A stretch of DNA of 64,000 nucleotides from Usnea hakonensis. Taxonomy: Eukaryota; Ascomycota; Lecanoromycetes; Lecanorales; Parmeliaceae. Numbering within the stretch: the first letter of the stretch is position 1; each line of letters starts with the position of its first letter. Positions 22,504-33,979 of the stretch are shown one piece after another. The position numbers and the translations under genes are program-made. The stretch covers positions 248,001 to 312,000 of the forward strand of contig BLJB01000036.1 of NCBI GenBank assembly GCA_013423325.1, written 5' to 3'. The notes under the pieces were generated by a model that worked only from the letters and a program-made list of their open reading frames with translations, ran no database searches and was not told the origin of the DNA.

Positions 22504-25500
22504 TCACTCATCCGAATCATCCCCATCCTCCTCACTCTCGCTCTCCTCATCCTTGCCCTTCTTCCCCTTCTTCTTCTTCTTCGGCGTCTCCTCCTCATCC
22601 TCGGAATCCCTATCCCTCGCCTTCCCCCCCTTCCCCTTCTTTCTTCCCTTCGACTTCGGCGTACTAACATCCCAATTCTCCAACCTCTCATTCAAATTCT
22701 GCGCCCTCTCCCCCTCATTCGAGCCCCCATGCGTATCCTTGAGATACTGATCAAACTCGCGCGACGCCCTCTCCACCTTCTCGAACCGCGCTCGTGTCAG
22801 CTTCGCCGTTTTGGTTTTTTCAATCTTCAAGTCCCATTCGGCGAGGGCGATGGCGGTCTGGAAAGCGTTGCGGATCTGGCGCCCGTTCCACCGGCCCGAG
22901 TTTTCCTTTTTGGCCTTTTTATACTGTTTTTCGGCGAATTCCATGATTTCGTCTTCTTCGATGTCGACGTGTTTGAGATTGTCGCGGGTGCGGGCTATAT
23001 TCATTTTCCAGACTTTGAGGGTTGGTGTCAGTTTGAGTTCGGGGTAGTAGAGACTGAGGTGGATGCGGGATTTGAAGGCGTCGTCAAAGGTACCGACTCT
23101 GTTGGTGGTGAGGAAGAGAATGCCCGCGTAGTACTCTAGGACTCTCAAAAAGACTGATGTCCTTAGCAAAAGGACGAGCTCTCGTTTGAATATGGGTTCT
23201 TACCTGAGACTAATGCATTCCGCTTCAAATCGGTTCGATCTCTCTTGGCCAGAAACACGTCAGCTTCGTCGAGCAGCAAGACGCAACCCCACTTATGGGC
23301 CAATTGAAAACACCGGTCAAGATTGCTTTCCACGTCTTCCGCATCCTCGCCAATATCGCCGCAAGTCATGGCAAAAAGCGGTCGACGCGTAAACTCGGCA
23401 ACGCACTCAGCAGTCGAAGTTTTGCCAACCCCTGGTGCTCCGTGGAGCAGGATAATTAGACCCTTTCCTTTGCCTCGCACTAAATCTACGTTATGTTTGG
23501 GTTTGGATTGCTCGCTGTCACCAGGTGGATGCTTGAAATGAGTCTCGACTAATGCCTGGACAATGTCCTGATGACCCTCGGGCAAGACTAGCTTTTGAAA
23601 ATTGTCCTGGTCAGGTGGCATGACCTCAGAGACTCTATCGATGTCTAACCGTGCTGTATCAATGTCTATGTTAGTACCTGATGATTCATTCACTTTGGTA
23701 GGCTCTTACCCCATTTTCGACTTCGGAGGACAAAACCAAATACGCGGAAAGGCATTAGCATATATTGATGCTCACGGAGCTCGCCCTCTCCAAACGGGCG
23801 ATTCACAATGTCCTCGCTGGTGACATACTCTTTACTTTGCTGACGGGCAAACTTCTGATGGTTGAAGATGGTAGAGCCTCTAGGATTATTACAGATGCTG
23901 CAATCGTTGCGAAAACAGTTGGTGTGCGGTTCGATGATTTCTCTTTCATCAGGCTCCGTAGGCTGAGTCATGCCCAATACTGGCATCCATTCCGCGTCGT
24001 CCGGCCGCTGCCAAGCAGGAACGATCGCTGCCATGTGACAGTCAATGATGACTTGACTATCAACTTCTTCGGGTGGATCATCCAATGTTCTTCCTATATA
24101 TGACCGATGCGCGACCGCCGACAACGAGCACAGTTGAACGAATTTTCGCCCACGCATTGCTAAATCCATCTTCAAGTCCCGGTTTCCAATGCCACTTAGT
24201 GACTCCGGATAGACGGCCAAATTATTCACATGGGTCTTGCCTTCATATTTAGGTATCGTAATGCTTCTCAAGATAGCGCCAAAATCTGTTCCGTTGAAAT
24301 CATAAAAGAAGCAATCCACTGTAAAAGGGCTACTGCCTCCGGAAGTGTGGAAAAATGATACAGGCTCCACATCGCCAGTAGGTCTCCTCACTGGTGCATC
24401 ATGTAAAAGCTTTCGCCCGCCCGAAACCGCTAGGACTGCAAGGGCTTGCAGGCGTTGATCCTGAGAGGCTAGAACTATATCGCCTGGCTTGAAGAGATAA
24501 CACAAATCCTCGTAAGCAATTTCTGTCAGAGTTTTATTGCGAATCTTGGAACAAATTTCTATTTTTGGTCGAAGAAGGTCACTGTCCATCAGTGCGATTA
24601 AGGTTTTCCAAGACTCAAGGAGAAATCCAGCTTTCGCTGCCTCGGCGCATTTTAGCTCTTCCTTGGTCATCGTCTTCCTCAATTCTGTGCACGCTTGATA
24701 CCATGACAACCCATGATTTCTTAGAGCTTTCGCCGCTTTCTGTCTACTGACCTGGCAGTCCTCGACGACGGCCAGGATATCTTCACCGACGAGATCGTCC
24801 TCATCAACGTCCTCTTCTTCATCCTGTGGCACACCATGCGCAGTCGTATCACCGTCTGCAGTTTCACCACCCTTTCCCTCCGCCTGGAACTCGACGTCAG
24901 TGCTTGGGGAGTCTTGCATTTCAGCACGATTATCTGGGCCACTAGACCGTTGGGTCGGCGGCTGACCTTGAACCGACCGTTTGTCCAGATCAATGTCTGC
25001 TGCTGCCTCCTCGGTACCATTGCTTGAAATTGTGGCTATGTCTTCTCCCCGGCTCCTCTTTTCCAGCACCATGATGTGGTCCCTAAGCTTTTGCTCATAA
25101 GTCGTAAAAAAGGTGAATGGAGGCAGAAAAACGCTTTCTGTTTCTTGTTCAGTAACACTGTCGAGCTCCACGAGGAGACGGCCGCAATTGATTCTGATAC
25201 GCTCTGGGGTTGTTGGGCTCGCCGTGTCAACGAAACGACTAGCTCTTTTCTGCATAGACGCTATGTCTGGTTGGTCATCTTTGTCTAAGACAGTATCCAT
25301 GTTATCTTTTACCAAAACGTCGATAAGATGGACATCGCCCTTCTTCCTATACTCCGTCTCGCTAATTCTGCTGACAGTGTTGATCAGCTTGAATTTTTCA
25401 AGAGGATCTTTGTGCGTTGCGGTGGCATGGGCCGATGACTTTTGAGATCGCTTCTTGTCCCCTTCCAACGACCTGACCTTTTTCTCTAGTACCTCCACAC

Positions 25501-25936
25501 GGTCCTCCATTAGGCGGGTGTAGCGGGCCATATTCCGTCTTTGCCTGGGCGCTCTCTCAATTCTGTCTTCGAGCGGCTCATCTGAGTCGCTTGTGCCTGA
25601 AGCAACAGAGCGTCTTCGAGCCTTTCGAGCCTTCCGAGCCTGGGGGGTGCGAGATCGAGAGGCGCGGGATCGAAGGGTACGAGATCGCGAAGTGCGGAAT
25701 TTGACTGCTGCCGCTTCCGAGGTATCTTGATCTGATACTTGGCCATTTTTTTCTTGCAGACTATCGCCTTCGTTCGATGGCTTTTCGATGGTTGGAGAGT
25801 CTGGCAGCTTTGAAGCGGTTGTGGTAGCCATCGTTGGCGTGAGAGAACCATTCACACGGGGTTGATTGGATTCCGGTGGAACCTGGCTTGGCGCATCGAT
25901 AGCTTCTGCAACAGTCTCCCCATTTTGCAGAGCCAT
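22504..25936 (-). CDS. Large fungal AAA+ ATPase with long N-terminal region
   Basis: Three exons on the minus strand: 25936-23710, 23665-23204, 23153-22504; 1112 residues; introns 44 and 50 bp. The first ~180 residues are disordered and Arg/Ser-rich (SRSRTLRSRASRSRT) and lead into a short coiled coil (MEDRVEVLEKKVRSLEGDKK). Residues ~440-700 resemble the DUF7025-type region that precedes the ATPase in this fungal family (YLFKPGDIV, DCFFYDFNGTDFG). The ATPase has Walker A HGAPGVGKT, Walker B VLLLDEADVFL, sensor LTTNR, FKSRIH and WNGRQIRN. The tail is Lys/Glu/Asp-rich (KKKKKGKKGKDEESESEED). The family is ClpX/Cdc48-like only in the ATPase core; its substrate is unknown. A smaller paralogue faces it. 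Confidence 0.85.
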
Positions 25937-26669
25937 TTTATCAAAAATACTTGCTAGGAAAAGTAGACATCGATGCTCCCAACAATCGAGCGTCGAAGTG
26001 TCTGGGAACGTTGAGGATGAAAGAAGAAATAAATTATGATCATCCGAACATGATGAACGACATTATTACTTAAGCAGCAGTCTTCAGCCGCACGTTTCAG
26101 TCTAATCGTCCCACAGACTTAGCGATCCAGATCACTAATTAGACAAGATTCTTCCCCGTCTGAAATCTGACATTGCATGAACTATGTTGTATCGGCGTAG
26201 GATTCGTGAATTTAGTACCCGGTGGCGTGCCTGCAAATCTTGGCGCTGGCACAATCGAATACATTTCACTTCAAGATATCTCCATGAGCAGCTAGCTTGA
26301 AAGAAATATGAAGCTCAAGGTTTGTCGACCATAACGTCTCTCAATAGAGCTCGCAGTTTGAGAGCGCGTTGTGAGTCGTGATTTCCGTGCCGGTGGGGTG
26401 GTGCTCAGAAAAACAGTGGGAGAAATTGGGGGGTTGCAGTGGATATTACTAATTTTAGCTTTCCAACTTCTGCGAGGATGGCGCTCCTTTGCCGTAATTC
26501 CGACCAATCAATATTTGCAACATTATCTCTTACAAATAGCTGAACAAAGTAACGCGGGGCAACCATCTCAACGATATTTACGTGTACTGTCCCTATGCTG
26601 CTGTATCGGAGTGCTATCTTTGCAACATATTTCCGACACTTCTGGCCCGTTCAATCTTGAATTCAAAAT
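25937..26669. other. Divergent intergenic region
   Basis: 5' regions of the large AAA+ gene (minus) and the DUF7708 gene (plus). An open frame at 26371-26799 overlaps it but starts at no conserved motif and is not called. Confidence 0.45.
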
Positions 26670-28839
26670 ATGGCAGAGCCGCCTCACAAGTACAATAATT
26701 TGCCAAGGTCGTTCACTGACAACCGAGTCGACGGCCCAATACTTCCCTCGATTATTGGACGTGAGGTCGAATTTGATCCGACAAAAGATCGTTATGTGAA
26801 AAAGGATGAGGATAAACAGTGAGTAACAAAGACGGAAAAGGACCAGGCACCGACACTGAGAGTACCTTCCAAAGGATTAATCTGTATGCCCAAGCTGAAG
26901 CTGAAAGAGCCAAGTTGAAGACTGCTTTGGCCAGCTTCCAAAAGTCTGTTGGTGCAAAATTGAAAATCAATGTGGATATCAACCAGTTTCAAACCTGGGA
27001 GGAGGTCGAAAATGTTGTTGGGGAAGTGAAAAGACAGTACGAGGGAAAGTCAGGAGCCATGGCAGCCATTCGAAGGTTTTTCGATCGAATTGGAAAGAAC
27101 GGTGGAACCTTCACCGCATGGCTCGGTCTTCTACCCGACGGAGAATATTCATCAGTGGTGTGTGGAGCCTTCAAGTTAATTATCAAAGTCAGTATACATA
27201 CAGGTGTCCGACGGTTACGCCATGCGATACTGATCATATCTGATAAGGCTGCGATAAAAATCAAGGATGTGCGGGAATCTATATTTGATGCTCTTGGCAG
27301 TATCCCCACGACTCTGGCCAATGCTAAGTTGTATACCGAGATGTGGAGGTCCGTCGAATTACATCGAGAATTTTCCAAATTGTATACAGCCATACTCGAA
27401 GTCTTTGAGCATATGTTGTCATGGCTGCTCGAAAAACATCATAGCAAAGTTCTGAAGGCGTTCGGCCAACAGGACAACTATGAAGATAGGCTCAAAAGGA
27501 TGTTACGAGTTGTTGAGGAATGCGCGACATCGGTGCGCGAGCAAGCCAGTATCTGTTCGCAATGGGTCATTGGAAGTGTCAACCAAAAAATGGACAAGCG
27601 TGAGTGACCAACCAAAATAATCGGTCAAAGTTTTGAGCTGATTAGTGTAGAGATCCGATACCTCGACGGGATGAGGGTTACGGTGGAAAGAGTACATGGT
27701 GACGTGCATGACGTGGGCTCCTCCGTGCAGGATCTCAAGATTGGGCAAGCCGAAGTCCAAGATCGACTCAACGCCATGTATATAATGTTATGTGGTGGTA
27801 CAGAGTCTTTTTCCTTAACCCAAGCGTTTCGACTCCTGTCTAATTGACCTCAGTCTATCGTGATTCTCTTGGGAAGACTACGAACACCGCAAGCTCGGGT
27901 GCCAAGAATTCAATGAAAGGTATACTCTCTGAAGGTTCCTGCGGAGGTATGCTAATGGGGGATGCATTCTCAGAGATGCCGGTCCTCAAACAACGCAAGC
28001 TCCGGCGAATCTTAAGGCATGACCCTGAAGCTGCGCAAGTCGATGTTAACAAGGCGCTTAATGCCGGGCGGATGTTCAACTTGCATGAGCAGGAACGCAC
28101 GGAATATCTCATGGCGAGCGCAAGATTCAAGCAATGGCTCACGTCGCGATATTCGGAGGTCTTACTCGTCAACGGTAAATCAGAAATCTCGAGTCGATGC
28201 TCGCCTATATCTTTCGCCTGCGGCTTGCTAGTCAGCTCACTGGGTTCTTTTCCCTCTACCATTACCCTCAGCTTTTTCTGCGCCCTTCACACGGACAGCT
28301 GTGATCCCGATACTGGGGCCAGAATGATGCTAGCGAGCCTTACCTGCCAGCTCCTCGAGAAGTACCAGGACTTTGACCTTTCGTTCTTGGCGGTAGACAA
28401 GAAGTATGATCTGCAAGAACACGACGTAGACACGCTATGCGACCTCTTCGAAACTCTTTTCAAACAGCTTCCGGAAGGCCAACTTACTTTTTGTATGATT
28501 GACGGAATATCTTACTACGAATATCACGATCGAAGGGACGATACATGCAAAGTGGTCGCCATGCTAGCCGCTCTGGCAGAAGACAAAAAGCTCAAAGCTG
28601 TAATTAAGCTCATGATCTCGAGCCCGACGACGAGCAGATACCTTTCAGATGTTGTAGATCTGGAGGATGTCTACACACTGCCGGAGACGATCCATCACAC
28701 AAACCAGGGTTTCAATTCTCAGTCCTTTGGGCAGAAAGCTAAGAAACAAATCAGTGATGTAGAACATAAAGTCAACCCAGAGGCGACTTGGTCTTCAGAT
28801 AGCGAAGATGACCTTGACGACTCAGAGGAGAGCGAATGA
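26670..28839 (+). CDS. DUF7708 / STAND-like protein lacking a canonical Walker A
   Basis: Four exons: 26670-26818, 26863-27599, 27651-27797, 27854-28839; 672 residues. The ATG at 26670 (MAEPPHKYNN) and the 44-bp first intron are needed to reach the next frame; the third donor could sit 3 bp earlier. Residues ~100-250 contain TFTAWLGLLPDGEYSSVVCGAFKLIIK, the hallmark of the DUF7708 region at the N-terminus of many fungal NACHT/ankyrin-type proteins. The C-terminal half has the layout of a P-loop NTPase: LLVNG, then SFFCALHTD, FCMIDGISYYE (Walker B-like) and LMISSP (sensor-like). The phosphate-binding loop reads NGKSEISSRCSP with no GK[ST]. The tail is acidic (SDSEDDLDDSEESE). No ankyrin or WD repeats follow. 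Probably a non-hydrolysing self/non-self or signalling protein (inference). Confidence 0.75.
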
Positions 28840-29588
28840 TAAAAGACCTGCAGGTACGGATTTCGATATCCGAGGATCAGTGAGCAGGGACTATGGCTCT
28901 AGGAGAGGATTCGCGGCGGCTCTTCTACTTAGAGGTATAGGCGCACACCTATACACATGCAAGGTACCTACTACTGAGTCCAAGATCATGGATCGTTGGA
29001 TGCTCTAGCTTGCATTTCCGCGAGGGGCGCGTGGGTCTCGTCGATTGCCCGGATTCTTCTAACAACCGTAATATATATTCAGATATATTCGCTCTATCCC
29101 GCCCCCATATTGAAAAACACAAATGTACTCAACGTCATGCTGCATTATTATATTCGATTTTCCATGGTGCTGTCTCTGATGCTATCGACAGTAGCATTTT
29201 TAGTGCCTCATTGAGGACTGCGACTCTCGGGCACGCTTGCCACGTCTCAGATGGAGCTCGACTGTTAATAGTCTACTACTTCTATACAATAAAAGATATA
29301 TGAGTATAGAACCTAATGCGTAGATCATTGCACTGTGAAGTTGAAGTACCAAGCTAGAGTTACCAGTCCAAATGTAAAGTTTTTCATCTTTTACTAATCC
29401 GTACTACATAAGAGGCTACCTTCCGACTCACCCTTACGGCTTTGACTTTGAACTAGGCCTTTACAGTGCTCTTGGAGACGCCTGATCTAACAATATATGG
29501 TCAAGGCACATCCTCTTCCTGGTTCGTAACGTGGGGAGCCTCTGTAAAAAGCCAATTCAATTCATGAGCTCCACTTGAAGACCAGGAC
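28840..29588. other. Intergenic region
   Basis: No gene seen. Confidence 0.5.
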
Positions 29589-30380
29589 GTGGCTAGTAAA
29601 TATCGTCAGCCAAATAAAGTTTCGAGTTCCAGATTTTGCCACGCCTGCCAGAGTCTGTTTTCTGGATACAGGGAAACAGAAAAGAACTACAAGCACTTTC
29701 ATCGCTTGTCGACCCTTCCAAACACTGCTAAGCGCGGTTGTCATCTTTGCGCTCTAGTTCTGAGTAAGGTTGAAGGAGAAAATCAAAACCACCGCCCGTC
29801 CGAGATCATGAAGATTGACGTTTCAGATATGCCAAGCATCTTCTCAGAATGGTAAAACTGCTTTTGAAATCTGGTTTCACTTTCTAAGAAAACGCAAAGG
29901 GGCAAAATGTGGAGACGTCGTTTGGGGAATCAAGACGATCGACTTTCTTCTGTCAAAGGGTAAGTTTCGCACAACCCACTTTACGACGCTAGAACCCCTT
30001 GGACATGAGATAGTACCTCTAATCGTTTCTCCGCGCCCAAGATTTGAGTAAAACCGCCCTCGGCAGCCACCAGATCTTATTGAATTCTCAGTCCCCAGAA
30101 ACTCGCCTCCTAGCAAACCGATGGCTGAAGAACTGTACGCTGAGTCCCGAACGGTGTCATCACTCGAGAACTTGGCAAAATTGGCCACCGACCCGCCTGC
30201 TTGATTTGAGTTGTGCAGAAATCGAAGCTAGCGCGATCTTTGGAGTAGAGAGTACAAGTATCCCCTCTAACGTCGGATATATGAGTCTCAGCCATTGTTA
30301 GCGCTCGAAGCCATTCATATCTCTTTCCCAGACAAATTTCGAAAGCCTGAAAAGAAGTATCTCAATATCAGATCTCAGTA
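29589..30380 (+). pseudogene. Truncated HET-domain gene relic
   Basis: The N-terminal half of a HET (heterokaryon incompatibility) protein is readable in three frames. It runs FCHACQSLFSGY...LPNTAKRGCHLCAL (29636-29760), then FEIWFHFLRKRKG (~29855-29900), then RLLANRWLKNCTLSPERCHHS and LPTRLLDL-like sequence (30100-30210), and finally GYMSLSHC (30276-30298). The last is the start of the HET domain itself. The next codon is TAG where the family has Trp (SHCWG). There is no ATG in frame upstream, at least one frameshift lies near 29850, and the rest of the HET domain is missing after ~30380. In intact form such genes trigger cell death on contact with incompatible strains. Confidence 0.65.
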
Positions 30381-31379
30381 AACCCTTTCAAGATTCCATC
30401 ACTGTTGCAGGTTGGTTCCAGGGCCAGTATCTCCGGATGGACTCCCTTTGTATATAATTCTCTCGCGGCTCTTGATCCCTCAAGCGAAGTCGTCTCTTCC
30501 AGAATGTGTATCTACCGCCCTCCATCTCGCCTCCTCCACTTATACAAAATACACACACCCAGCCACACACACACACACCCATCCCCCACTGCTCGACTAT
30601 CCCCTCTCCAAACGCCGGGCCTATACAAAGAATACCTACCCAGCGCCCCTCCATCTAACCTACGTACCAGCAGAGTGCACTATCCGACCGAATGGCGAAA
30701 TGCGCCCTTCTTCCATCTATGTATTCTACAATCCGAAAATCGGGGATGGAGCAAGAAACCTTTTGGCGGTTTTCAGCTTATTCTTTTGGGGTAGGTCGAA
30801 GAGAGTTGCAAGTTGCAAGGTTTTTTTGTTCTAAGAGTGCTTTATCTTGAGAGGAGAGTTGTTTATGTATGGATAGTAGAGGGTGAGGGGTTTTTTTTAT
30901 ATATTGTTTTTTGCATCATCTTGGATTGAAGTTGCTATTACGATCTTCGAGCTATACCGGATGTATCAAATGCACATTCCACCATTGCAAATAGGTCAAT
31001 TCATGACCTTAGAACCCAACACCTCTCTCCATGCTCATATTCCATCACTCACCACCCGCACCCGTCCCAGCCCCATCAACCGCACCCGTCACAACAGGAC
31101 CCACCCGGCGCATCATCCTCGTCATATCCTGCACCACCGCCAAACCCCTCTGCAATCGCTCCACCTCCGCCCCACCACCCTGCCTCAACGGCTCCAGAAA
31201 CTCATCCCGATCTACCAACTCCTCACCCCTCCTCTCTTGCCCGCGCACCACACCACCATACCCATTCAAAAAACTCCTGCAAACGTGCGATCTCTGTATC
31301 CATCGTCGTCGGTGTTCGGGAAACCAGTTTCATTGCCTATGCTCTAAGGTCTCGAACCAGGACTTCGAGCCGTAAATAT
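30381..31379. other. Low-complexity intergenic region
   Basis: Contains a CA-rich run (30548-30580), pyrimidine-rich stretches at 30480-30660 and C-rich sequence at 31030-31260. Reading frames overlap on both strands without family motifs. A minus-strand frame at 31045-31269 might be the 3' end of the RING relic. Confidence 0.4.
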
Positions 31380-31660
31380 GCGTGCGGAACGTCTTGATGA
31401 GAGAGTGTGTCTGGTCTCATGTATCCATTCCACAGGGCTGCTTTCTTCGATTGAAGAAGTGAGTGAGAGCTTCTGTGAAGGCTATTTCGTTGAAGAGCTC
31501 GCTTCTGCACATCGGGCGTGTGTTCTCGGATCGTTCGCATGGCGGTTTGATCCATTGAGCGATACATTTCCTTGCCGAATATGTCTTGGCATGGAAATCT
31601 GGTGGGCATCTCGGTAGATTGAGGACGAATGTATGGCTGGCTCGTAGCAGATATGGCGGA
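31380..31660 (-). pseudogene. RING-finger gene relic
   Basis: On the minus strand, one frame reads FPCQDIFGKE. A one-base shift later the next reads CIAQWIKPPCERSENTRPMCRSELF. Together these fit the second half of a RING-type zinc finger (C-x-H/D-x-F...C...W...CP-x-C), but it is broken by the shift near 31570 and by Arg in place of one metal-binding Cys. The frame ends in GMDT then a stop. The first metal pair may be represented by ICYEPA upstream. Probably a dead E3-ligase-like gene. Confidence is moderate because the domain is short and only eye-matched. Confidence 0.4.
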
Positions 31661-32611
31661 CGGACTTGTCTTCTGGAAGGCTCGACGGGGGGATGAGAGG
31701 TATTTGGCGTAGGAATTCGAAGGCGGCGGTCGTGGAGGTCTGCTAGGGTTGGCGGGTGTGGAAGTGGGGGACGGTGGTGAAGGGGGTTTCGGGTGAGGTC
31801 GTTGGGTTTGTCGGATCGCTTGTTGGGTTGGGCTGGCGGATTCTGAGGAGTTTGAAATCTCTTGGTCGATTGGAGATTTGCTGGCTGATGGTTTTCGTCT
31901 TTAGTGGAGGTCGGGCGAAGGTTTGATGGATGTGGTCTCCCGATTGGGTGAGAGGTCGATTAGTGTTTTGGACGATGAAGAATACCGCAATTTTATTGTA
32001 TAGCAATGTTTCTTGACATTCAGTGTTCAAGAATATGTCAAGGACTGGGTGGTATAGAAGCTTGTCCGGCTCTTACGCAGCAGATTGTTCTTTGTGTCAC
32101 CGACGGTGAAACGCTTTTGTCTCAACCCGGATAGCGACTGAGTCTTTTTAAGAAGTCTCCTGATGGAGTGATTCCAACTGCGCGATTAAGACGATAAGTG
32201 TATATTAACTCTAAATCAGGGTTCGGGCTTTACGTAGATGTTCGTGCTCTATAAGGACTTATCTCTATGGGCGTCTAATTCGATGCGTTGTTAGCTAACG
32301 CTACTATATCCGAAAAAAATCTCTCAAACATAGATAGAGTAGCCATGTACCTATTTGAATACAGAGCCGACTCATCTCAAGACTAGCGCTGGCGACACTA
32401 GTGCATTCTTGAATATCATATTGGTCGTACGAATATACATGCATGCTTGGATATCATGTGTTTCATCCAACAGATCAGTACATCCATTCCGTTAATAGCT
32501 TCTCTCCCTACATTTGCCAACTCCCCCTATACGAGTCACCAACTCCCAGTCCCATCGTAGCCAATGCGACCATCGCAAACTCCGCCCTGATATCTGTTTG
32601 AGATCGCCCCT
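31661..32611. other. Intergenic region
   Basis: No supported gene. A minus-strand frame at 31743-32030 lacks motifs. Confidence 0.45.
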
Positions 32612-33191
32612 CTAGGCGTTACTTCTGCTACCTTCACTTATCGGCTCATTGACTTGGCTGCCAGCCGCCTTTTCCGCCACAGGGACATGTTTGGAATCCT
32701 CTTTACAGACCAGTGCCCTCGTCCACTGGAAAAGGTCACCGTCGTCAGGAATCGTAGCCAGCAACCGAGCCGCATCATCCTTGACCCCCGCCGTTTTCCT
32801 GGTACCGACCCCGTAAATGACAGTTTCTAAATCTTCTCTCAGTTTATCGACGTTTCTCCGTGATATGTCCTCAAGATCCTCGTCTGTGCAATGCTTTGCA
32901 AGGAAGTTCCAGTACTGTTCAAGTTTCAGTATTCGAGAATCAACTTTTTAAAAGGGGTGTATAATGCTTAGAATTTACTTTAGGGCTTTCAATGACTTTA
33001 TCTTGTTCAGTGTGGTTGAGATTGCTAAATGAGCTGAGTATGGCGTTGATGGAGTCCATGGTCAGATTGTCGCCTGAGTTGACCAAAGCGTTTAAGAAGG
33101 ATGAGGCCGTTCCGTCGTGTATTTTATCAGGGATTTCATCAGGCATTTGGGTGGGACGGAGCGCCTGCAGTAGTCGAAAAGGGCTGAACAT
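32612..33191 (-). CDS. Small spliced hypothetical protein
   Basis: Two exons on the minus strand: 33191-32979 and 32914-32612, with a 64-bp GT-AG intron; 171 residues. Exon 1 contains DGTASSFLNALVNSGDNLT and INAILSSFSNLNHTEQDKVIESPK. Exon 2 contains YWNFLAKHCTDEDLEDISRRN and RLLATIPDDGDLFQWTRALV. The composition is helical and acidic with no signal peptide or domain that I recognise. The second exon has no start codon of its own and is only found by splicing. The upstream gene at 33353-33812 is on the same strand and 161 bp away; a weak 39-bp intron could join the two, so they may be one gene. Confidence 0.5.
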
Positions 33192-33352
33192 TGGAGTCGT
33201 TGCGTGTTACGGGTTAGAAGACATGAAGTATGCGGTGACAGCTCGTCGCTTGTGGGGTTTAAAGACAAAACGTTCCGCAATCGCCTTGCCAGCTGTATTA
33301 CCCGGACTCGGAATCTACCCGTTACAATTCCCGAAGCCTTAGACTATGCATG

Positions 33353-33812
33353 TCAAGTACAATCGGAATGTTGCGACGCTGCATACATATTGGTTGATCG
33401 AAGTTGATCAGACTTGGAAGGTCCAAGTGCCGTAAAGTTTAACGAATTTAGACTGAATGCGCGTAGGCCGTAGGCGTAACTGTAAGGGAACGCTAATTGT
33501 GACGGTGCTGAGTCAGACATGGCTAATTTGGCCAGTAAATCACTTTGTACGAAAAGAAAGTCATGTTTCCTCCGATCTATGACTTCTGTTCGAATGTTTC
33601 CCAAGTTATTGGAGCGTCCTTGACTCTCTGCCATGATTGAGTCGCCTACGGAGGCTTCTTTTCACGGTAAATAAAGGTTTATAGTTTTGTATATACTTAC
33701 GCACTCGTGTGAATCGTACTGTAGGATGATTTGATTTTTGACAAAGTAAACATCTTGGACTCATCCAAGTATTGCTGGCGATCAATATTGCTGTAACTTC
33801 AATTGCGGCCAT
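33353..33812 (-). CDS. Small hypothetical protein, possibly the 5' part of the next gene
   Basis: Two exons on the minus strand: 33812-33701 and 33657-33353, with a 43-bp intron starting GTAAGT; 138 residues. It begins MAAIEVTAILIASNTW and has CLLCQKSNH, a possible metal-binding Cys pair, then a polar region. No family is recognised. The start lies 167 bp from the divergent amidohydrolase gene. Confidence 0.4.
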
Positions 33813-33979
33813 ATCGGGTCGGGTACAGCCCAGCCTGAAACTTTACGTCACTATGACGCCGCAGCACACGTCAGCATGGATCCCAATTCCCTTCTAACAA
33901 CGCTCATCATCACTTAGCAACAACCCATCTATACGATATCTTCATCCACCACGACGACAATTAGAGATTTGCCTCCATA
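33813..33979. promoter_or_regulatory. Short divergent promoter region
   Basis: Only 167 bp separate the minus-strand small gene from the plus-strand amidohydrolase, so regulatory sequence is probably shared. It includes the palindromic ACGTCACTATGACG-like sequence near 33844 and a CT-rich start-site region. No binding site is proven. Confidence 0.35.

Noticed and set aside
22328..23139. Plus-strand Phe/Ser/Pro-rich frames
   Set aside because: Antisense shadow of the Lys/Glu-rich tail of the large AAA+ ATPase.
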